Part shown: piece after piece, positions 6,810 to 12,425 of the stretch
How the letters are laid out: every line of letters starts with the position of its first letter
How positions within the stretch are numbered: position 1 is the stretch's first letter
From: Devosia sp.
Lineage (GTDB): Bacteria > Pseudomonadota > Alphaproteobacteria > Rhizobiales > Devosiaceae
Length of the DNA stretch: 12,425 nt
Direction of reading: 5' to 3'
NCBI GenBank assembly: GCA_028290685.1
Contig: JAQGJI010000164.1
Span: 1 to 12,425 of the forward strand
Made by a program: the position numbers and the translations under genes
Notes under the pieces: model-generated
Seen by the model: only the letters and a program-made list of their open reading frames with translations
Told to the model about the DNA's origin: nothing
Database searches by the model: none

Positions 6810-7669
6810 ACGGCTTTCTCCGCGCACTACAGCGCAATTACCAGCAGGGCCGGATCAGCGGTCTGCTGATCCTCGGCCTCGGTATCCTCATCGCCATTGT
6901 GCTGTTTGGCGCCATCGGCCCCATGTTTGTCGATGCCGTCAATGCACAGGTCGGCGCGGTGCGGCCCAGGATGCCGCCGGGGCCCGATTATCCGCTCGGA
7001 ACCGACTCACAGGGGCGGGACATGTGGGCGCTGCTCATCTACGCCACTCCGAATACGCTCAGGATGGGGCTGATCGCCGGCTTCATTGGCGTTGGTTTCG
7101 GCACCGCATTGGGCCTGATCGCGGGCCAGTTCGGCGGTATCGTCGATGCCGTGATCCGGGTGATCTCCGACGCCTTGCTGACGGTTCCAGCCATAGCCAT
7201 CCTCGTCATCATCGCCGGCAACATCGACCGCATGTCCACCGTGGTTATGGCGCTGGTCGTCGCGTCGCTGGGCTGGATGTTCACCACCCGCACTGTGCGT
7301 GCTCAGGTCCTGACCATCCGAGAGAAAGCCTATATCGAGGTGGCGCGCGTCAATGGCGAGAGCCAGTGGGAAATCCTGTTTCGGGAAATCATGCCCAATC
7401 TGATGCCTTACATCATCGCCAGCTTCGTCGGCACGGTGTCCGGCTCGATCTTGGCGGTGATCGGTCTTGAGGCGTTGGGTCTCGGCGCCCTGGATGAGAT
7501 GACGCTTGGCAATACCATCTACTGGTCGCAGCAATCCTCTGCGGTGCTGCGGGGTTACTGGTGGTGGTGGGGCCCCCCGATCGTCGTCATCGCGTTGATC
7601 TTTATCGGCCTGTTCCTGACCTCGGTGGGCTTCGACCGCTTTGCCAACCCCAAGCTTGCGAGGCAGTGA
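6806..7669 (+). CDS. ABC transporter permease, DppC/OppC type
   Basis: A 287-residue partner permease. It has an N-terminal transmembrane helix (about 18-40), then the DppC-type motif YPLGTDSQGRDMW (62-74) in the periplasmic segment, followed by five further hydrophobic stretches. The EAA-type loop is at about 174-203 (KAYIEVARVNG through MPNLMPYI). A run of four tryptophans, GYWWWWGPP, lies near residues 250-258 at the membrane edge; aromatic clusters at this site occur in the family, although four in a row is striking. The gene starts inside the end of the previous one, and its TGA overlaps the ATG of the first ATPase by one base. Confidence 0.9.
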   Translation: MNGFLRALQRNYQQGRISGLLILGLGILIAIVLFGAIGPMFVDAVNAQVGAVRPRMPPGPDYPLGTDSQGRDMWALLIYATPNTLRMGLIAGFIGVGFGTALGLIAGQFGGIVDAVIRVISDALLTVPAIAILVIIAGNIDRMSTVVMALVVASLGWMFTTRTVRAQVLTIREKAYIEVARVNGESQWEILFREIMPNLMPYIIASFVGTVSGSILAVIGLEALGLGALDEMTLGNTIYWSQQSSAVLRGYWWWWGPPIVVIALIFIGLFLTSVGFDRFANPKLARQ

Positions 7670-8693
7670 TGGCCACCCGTACCAGCAGCGACCCGGTTCT
7701 GGTCGTCGACAAGCTCAGCGTTCACTACCAAACCAGCAAGGGGCCCGCCAAGGCAGTGAACGAGGTATCGTTCTCGCTGCGGCCTGGCGAGCGATTGGGG
7801 CTCATCGGCGAGTCCGGCTCGGGCAAGACAACAATGGGCACTGCACTGATGCGGTTGACCCGGCCGCCGGGGAGAATCGTCTCGGGCAGCATAATGCTCG
7901 ACGGGCGTGATCTCATGACGCTCAGCGCCGGCGAGTTGCGCGAGGCCCGGCTGCGCGACATCGCCCTTATTCCCCAAGGCGCGATGAGCGCCCTCAACCC
8001 CGTGATGCGGCTCGAAGAGCAGATGATCGACGCCATCATCGCGCACCGCCCGGGCATGCGGCGTGCCGAACTCGTGGCACGCGTTGTCGAACTGCTGCGC
8101 AATGTTGGCCTCGCGCCCGAAGTCGCCCGCCGTTATCCGCACGAGCTGAGCGGGGGCATGAAGCAGCGCGCGGCGATGGCCATTGCGACCTCGCTGTCGC
8201 CCAAGGTGATCATCGCTGACGAGCCGACCAGCGCCCTTGATGTGGTGGTGCAACGCCAGGTGATGCAGACGCTGGGCCGCCTGCAGGACGGACTTGGCGC
8301 TGCGGTGGTGCTGATCGGGCACGATATGGGGCTGATCGCCCAGTTCGCCGATACGGTCGGAGTGATGTATGCAGGCCGGTTGGTGGAGATCGGGCCGGTG
8401 CGCCAGATGATCAAGAGCCCAAAGCACCCCTATACCAAGCTGCTGGTGGACAGCCTGCCCGGCATCGAGGTCAAGCAGGCGCTGACCGGCATCCCCGGCT
8501 TGCCGCCCCCGCTGGTGGACCTGCCGCCCGGTTGCAGCTTCAATCCGCGCTGTCCCTTTGCCTTCGATCGCTGCCGGCGTGAAACGCCCCTGTTGTTGGA
8601 CGCGGGTCCAGACCAGTTCGCGGCCTGCCATCTTTACCCGGAACACAGCACCCTGCCTCCTATACCGGCGCGGGTGTACCAGGAGGCGCTGCC

Positions 8694-8697
<4 letters not shown>
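7669..8697 (+). CDS. ABC transporter ATP-binding protein, DppD/OppD type
   Basis: A 342-residue ATPase. Walker A is GESGSGKTT (47-55), the Q-loop glutamine is Q103, the signature is LSGGM (160-164, in place of LSGGQ), Walker B is IIADEP (181-186) and the switch histidine is H218. The C-terminal oligopeptide-transporter extension follows SPKHPYTKLL and has cysteines at 289, 295, 302 and 320, a spacing linked to an iron-sulfur site in OppD-type proteins. The frame is open 36 codons upstream of 7669, but that overlaps the permease and lacks ABC character, so the ATG overlapping the permease stop (TGATG) is chosen. It would form a heterodimer with the next gene product. Confidence 0.92.
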
Positions 8698-9722
<1,025 letters not shown>

Positions 9723-9724
9723 AC

Positions 9725-10471
9725 ATGAACAAGATCGATCTCGACGGCCAGGTAGCCGTGATTACCGGCGGTGCCCAGGGCATCGGTTTCGCTATCGCCC
9801 AGCGGCTGGTCCGCTCCGGCGCAAAGGTTGCGCTGTGGGACGTGCGCGAGGATCTGCTGCAGACTGCAGTCGGGGAACTCGGCGATGCGGCGAGCGCCCA
9901 CACCGTGAACATCGTCGATTACCAGACGGTGGTTGCAGCCGTAGTCGCCACCGAGCAGGCGCTTGGGCACATCGATATTTTGGTCAATTCGGCTGGCATC
10001 GCCGGCAACAATGCGCCGCTTGAGGAATATGACCTCGATGAATGGCGCCGCGTCATCGACATCGACCTGACGGGGGCGTTTCATGTCAACCGCGCCATCC
10101 TGCCGGGCATGAAGGCGCGCAATTACGGACGCATCGTCAACATCGCCTCGATCGCCGGCAAGGAGGGCAACCCCAACGCCGCCGCCTATGCCGCCGCCAA
10201 GGCCGGCGTAATCGGGATGACCAAGGCGGCGGGCAAGGAATGCGCGAAGTATGACATTGCCATCAACGCTATCACGCCCGCTTCGGCCAAGACGCGGATC
10301 CTTGATGAACTCAAGCCCGAGTTCATCAACTACATGCTCAGCCGCATTCCCCGCGGCCGGTTCCTCGAGGTCGAGGAGGCTGCCAACATGGTTGCCTGGC
10401 TCGTGAGCCGGGAAAACAGCTTCACAACCGCCGCGGTCTTCGACCTGTCGGGCGGTCGCGCCACCTATTGA
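9725..10471 (+). CDS. SDR dehydrogenase, probable 2-keto-3-deoxy-L-rhamnonate 4-dehydrogenase
   Basis: A 248-residue short-chain dehydrogenase. The cofactor motif TGGAQGIG is at 14-21, Asp39 ends the second strand (ALWDV) and favours NAD over NADP, NSAG is at 88-91, and the catalytic Ser142, Tyr155 and Lys159 are present (ASIAGKEGNP, then YAAAK). The position normally held by the tetrad Asn is Asp114 (IDIDLTG). The segments SIAGKEGNPNA and the end FDLSGGRATY match, as I recall, proteobacterial dehydrogenases of the oxidative rhamnose and fucose pathways, which make the 2,4-diketo-3-deoxy acid. It starts two bases after the transporter's last stop. Oxidation of free L-rhamnose is the alternative role. 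Confidence 0.8.
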   Translation: MNKIDLDGQVAVITGGAQGIGFAIAQRLVRSGAKVALWDVREDLLQTAVGELGDAASAHTVNIVDYQTVVAAVVATEQALGHIDILVNSAGIAGNNAPLEEYDLDEWRRVIDIDLTGAFHVNRAILPGMKARNYGRIVNIASIAGKEGNPNAAAYAAAKAGVIGMTKAAGKECAKYDIAINAITPASAKTRILDELKPEFINYMLSRIPRGRFLEVEEAANMVAWLVSRENSFTTAAVFDLSGGRATY

Positions 10472-10481
10472 GGACAAGGCG

Positions 10482-11507
10482 ATGCCGATCGATCTGAATC
10501 AGCGCCGCCCCATCGGGGACACACGCCTGGAACTGCCGGCACTCGGGTTCGGGGCGGCACATCTTGGCGGCATGCACGAGCAGGTGCCGGGCGAAACCGC
10601 CTACGCGACGCTGAAGGCAGCCTGGGATGGGGGCATTCGCTATTACGACACAGCGCCGTTCTATGGGCGGGGGCTGAGCGAACACCGCACCGGTGACTTC
10701 CTGCTTGATAGACCACGGGACCAGTTTGTCATCACCACCAAGGTGGGCCGCTATTTCCGGCGGCCTGACGATGTGTCAACCTTCGACCGGAGCCCGTGGA
10801 AGGGCGGGCTCGGCATGGAGATCGTGTGGGACTATTCGTATGACGGCGTCATGCGCTCCTACGAGCAGAGTCTGTTGCGGCTGGGGCTCGACACAGTGGA
10901 CGCGCTGCTGATCCACGATCCCGAAGCCTCGATCCATACTGACGAGCACGAGTGCCGGATGCGCGACATGTCGACAAGCGGCATCAAGGCGCTCCAGGAA
11001 CTCAAGCGCTCAGGGCAGATCAAGGCGATCGGCATGGGGATGAATGCGGCAGAATCCCTAACCACCATTGCGCCCCTGGTGCCACTCGATTTCTGCATCG
11101 TCGCCATGCCCTATACGCTGCTGGAGCAGGAAGCCGCCGCCGTCGGCATGCAGCGCTGTGTTGACGAGAACATCGCGGTGGTCATCGGCGCACCCTTTGC
11201 CTCCGGAATTCTAGTGACTGGCCCTGGCCCGGGCGCCCGCTACCGCTACGGCCCCGCCTCAAAGGAAATTCAGGACAAGGTTGCGAAGATACAGTCAGTC
11301 TGTACACGGCATGGCGTGTCGCTGCCGGCAGCAGCGCTGCAGTTTCCGCTGGCCCACCCTGCGGTTGTTTCGATCATCCCCGGTGGCGCCCGGCCGGAGG
11401 AAGTGACGAGCAACCTTGTCTACGCCAGAGAGCAGATCCCGCCCGCGCTGTGGGCCGATCTCAAGACAGAGGGGCTGATCACCTCCGACGCGCCGGTTCC
11501 CGCCTGA
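10482..11507 (+). CDS. Aldo/keto reductase, probable L-rhamnose/L-fucose-type aldose 1-dehydrogenase
   Basis: A 341-residue (alpha/beta)8 oxidoreductase with the full AKR tetrad: D56 (RYYDTAPFYG), Y61, K87 (ITTKVGR) and H145 (LLIHDP). The long insert after K87 (DVSTFDR through VWDYSYDGVMRSYEQSLLRLGLD) is the pattern of the D-threo-aldose/L-fucose dehydrogenase branch rather than classical reductases. That branch oxidises aldoses to lactones with NAD(P). In this operon it is the only candidate for the first oxidation step, from sugar to 1,4- or 1,5-lactone, feeding the lactonase at 1822. An AAGG at 10476-10479 precedes the ATG. It is the last intact gene of the operon. Confidence 0.82.
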   Translation: MPIDLNQRRPIGDTRLELPALGFGAAHLGGMHEQVPGETAYATLKAAWDGGIRYYDTAPFYGRGLSEHRTGDFLLDRPRDQFVITTKVGRYFRRPDDVSTFDRSPWKGGLGMEIVWDYSYDGVMRSYEQSLLRLGLDTVDALLIHDPEASIHTDEHECRMRDMSTSGIKALQELKRSGQIKAIGMGMNAAESLTTIAPLVPLDFCIVAMPYTLLEQEAAAVGMQRCVDENIAVVIGAPFASGILVTGPGPGARYRYGPASKEIQDKVAKIQSVCTRHGVSLPAAALQFPLAHPAVVSIIPGGARPEEVTSNLVYAREQIPPALWADLKTEGLITSDAPVPA

Positions 11508-11525
11508 GATGGGCCGGTTCACCAC

Positions 11526-11550
11526 CGCCGCCGTGCGGCGCCTTCCTTGT
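11526..11550 (+). terminator. Weak candidate terminator after the operon
   Basis: CGCCGC (11526-11531) and GCGGCG (11535-11540) form a perfect 6-bp GC stem with a 3-base loop CGT, 18 bases after the aldo/keto reductase stop. The following CCTTCCTTGT is pyrimidine-rich but is not a clean T-tract, so intrinsic termination would be inefficient. Its place at the end of the operon is the main support. Confidence 0.35.
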
Positions 11551-11560
11551 CGGGGGGTGA

Positions 11561-11880
11561 GTGTGGAGACTACTTCCAACAGGGGCGCCCATCGGCCTGA
11601 TGGGCTCCATGGTTGTCAAGATGGAGGCCAAGTCTAGCGCAACCGGCATAGCCATTGGCTTCGGTGGGCAGCGGCACCAGGGCTGGTGCTCAACCACTTC
11701 AGACCGTTCCTTGTCGGGGAGGATTGTCGCGACATCAACAAGCTCCGGGTTAGATGTTTCGCGCCTCTATGCGGTATGCGGTATGGCCACAAACGGCTTC
11801 CAATCGCCACGACATCGGGGATCGACCTAGCATTCTGGGACCTCCGACAAAGTACGCGAGGAGCCGGTCTGCAACACCAG
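11561..11880 (+). pseudogene. Decayed N-terminal remnant of a second rhamnonate-dehydratase-like gene
   Basis: Three reading-frame pieces join into the capping domain of an enolase-superfamily dehydratase. The first (to about 11670) reads GLMGSMVVKMEAKSSATGIAIGFGG. The second (from about 11680) reads LNHFRPFLVGEDCRDINKL, then GMRYGHKRLPIATTSGIDLAFWDL. The third (from about 11849) reads KVREEPVCN. At least two frameshifts are needed, the extreme N-terminus is unrecognisable, and the whole barrel domain with the metal ligands is missing. The residues resemble canonical RhmD proteins (GS-VV-EA, HF--FL-G, YGRKGLP) more than the intact dehydratase at 2743, so it is a paralogue rather than a duplicate of that gene. 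It ends at a breakpoint with the HAD remnant. Confidence 0.7.
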
Positions 11881-12359
11881 GCATCGTTCAATAGGGGCTT
11901 TCAAGACCTCAGCTGCAGCCAGATAGCCTCCGGGTCCGGTTGGTCCCCGGTGATGGAGTCGGCAGTGACCAGAACGGCCGGCACCGGCACTCCGGCGGCC
12001 CGCAAGCGGGGCAAGCCGACGCACAGTTTGAGGAGGGGGCGATCAAACAGCGCCTGGGTGGCAGGGCGACACGAAACTGGGCGGTGCCCTGGCTGGGCCT
12101 GTTCCCGTTCATGTCCAACATTTCTTCGAGCGACGGGGAACCGGCGCGGCTTCAATATCGAGGCTGGCGCGCCGATCCGGTGCAGGCCATGGACGGCCCT
12201 GGTGCCGTAAACCCGGCCGAGGACCCCATGTTGATCCCAGCCGGGGCAAGGTGCCCATGTGCGCCAGACACGGTCGGCCAGGACGGGCGAACTGAGCAAG
12301 GTGCCGTCCTTGTCGAGCGGCATAGCCACGTGGTGCGGCCCAGCAGGTCCAGAGCCCAT
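11872..12359 (-). pseudogene. Decayed HAD-family sugar phosphatase
   Basis: On the minus strand, fragments of a HAD subfamily IA phosphatase appear in the right order but in different frames. Motif I is LDKDGTLL (first frame, near 12300), followed by RVWRTWA and GRVYGTRAVHGLHRIGAP. EEMLDMNG and TAQFRVALPP follow in a second frame (near 12050-12125). RLRAAGVPVPAVLVTADSIT is back in the first frame. GGYLAAAEVLKAPIERCLVL is in a third frame (11872-11931). The final motif with the metal-binding Asp residues is absent. At least three frameshifts plus a C-terminal truncation rule out a functional enzyme. Its ATG lies 11 bases after the stop of the probable SDR gene, so the two were once an operon. 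The substrate is unknown. Confidence 0.7.
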
Positions 12360-12370
12360 CGCGCCAGGGC

Positions 12371-12425
12371 TCAGATATCCTGGTTCTGCGGCAGGAGCAC
12401 GAGATCGCGAACGGTGGCGTTGGCA
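12371..12425 (-). CDS. C-terminal end of a probable SDR dehydrogenase (partial)
   Basis: Reading inward from the right edge on the minus strand gives 17 residues, ANATVRDLVLLPQNQDI, and a TGA at 12371-12373. A C-terminus of the form T-V-R-D-x-V-x-L-P-x-x-x-D-I/L is characteristic of the SDR group containing ribitol 2-dehydrogenase and NADP-dependent 3-hydroxy-acid dehydrogenase. Only the tail is visible, so whether the gene is intact is unknown; the downstream HAD gene in the same presumed operon is broken, so it may be decayed too. Confidence 0.4.
   Translation of the reverse strand, partial: ANATVRDLVLLPQNQDI

Noticed and set aside
7561..7668. 36-codon extension of the first ATPase
   Set aside because: It lies inside the DppC-type permease and has no ABC character; the TGATG junction gives a natural start.
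11686..12210. Plus-strand open frame of 174 codons in the right-hand region
   Set aside because: Only its first third carries the dehydratase relic; the rest is antisense to the HAD phosphatase relic, so it is not a single gene.

Overview
The window looks like a high-GC alphaproteobacterium, most likely Hyphomicrobiales (rhizobia or Devosia-like). This is inferred from base composition, a TadG-type pilus gene at the left edge, and the style of the transporter and sugar-acid genes; no sequence search was possible.

Layout. Positions 1-126 hold the C-terminal end of a TadG-like pilus assembly gene. Positions 127-713 carry no intact gene. They hold a minus-strand 3' half of a tRNA (about 149-193), a candidate promoter, a perfect inverted repeat (573-590) that could be an operator, and a perfect 9-bp hairpin (651-673). 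From 714 to 11507 ten intact genes run on the plus strand with short gaps or overlaps: an IclR-family regulator, L-rhamnose mutarotase, an amidohydrolase-family lactonase, a rhamnonate-dehydratase-like enolase-superfamily enzyme, a complete Opp/Dpp-type ABC transporter (binding protein, two permeases, two ATPases), an SDR dehydrogenase and an aldo/keto reductase. From about 11508 to the right edge the sequence is decayed: a frameshifted remnant of a second rhamnonate-dehydratase-like gene (plus strand) runs tail-to-tail into a frameshifted HAD phosphatase remnant (minus strand), followed by the last codons of a probable SDR gene (minus strand).

How the genes fit together. The enzymes match the non-phosphorylative oxidative route for L-rhamnose or a close 6-deoxy sugar. 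The mutarotase interconverts anomers, the aldo/keto reductase probably oxidises the sugar to the lactone, the lactonase opens it, the dehydratase makes the 2-keto-3-deoxy acid, and the SDR probably oxidises that to the 2,4-diketo acid. The final cleaving enzyme (FAH-type hydrolase or aldolase) is not in the window. The importer belongs to the peptide/oligosaccharide class rather than the usual monosaccharide class, which suggests uptake of a rhamnose-containing oligosaccharide or glycoside, although no glycosidase is encoded here.

The displaced tRNA half beside a chromosomal pilus gene, and the gene debris at the other side, suggest that the catabolic cassette sits in an accessory, integration-prone locus. 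No integrase or transposase is visible in the window.
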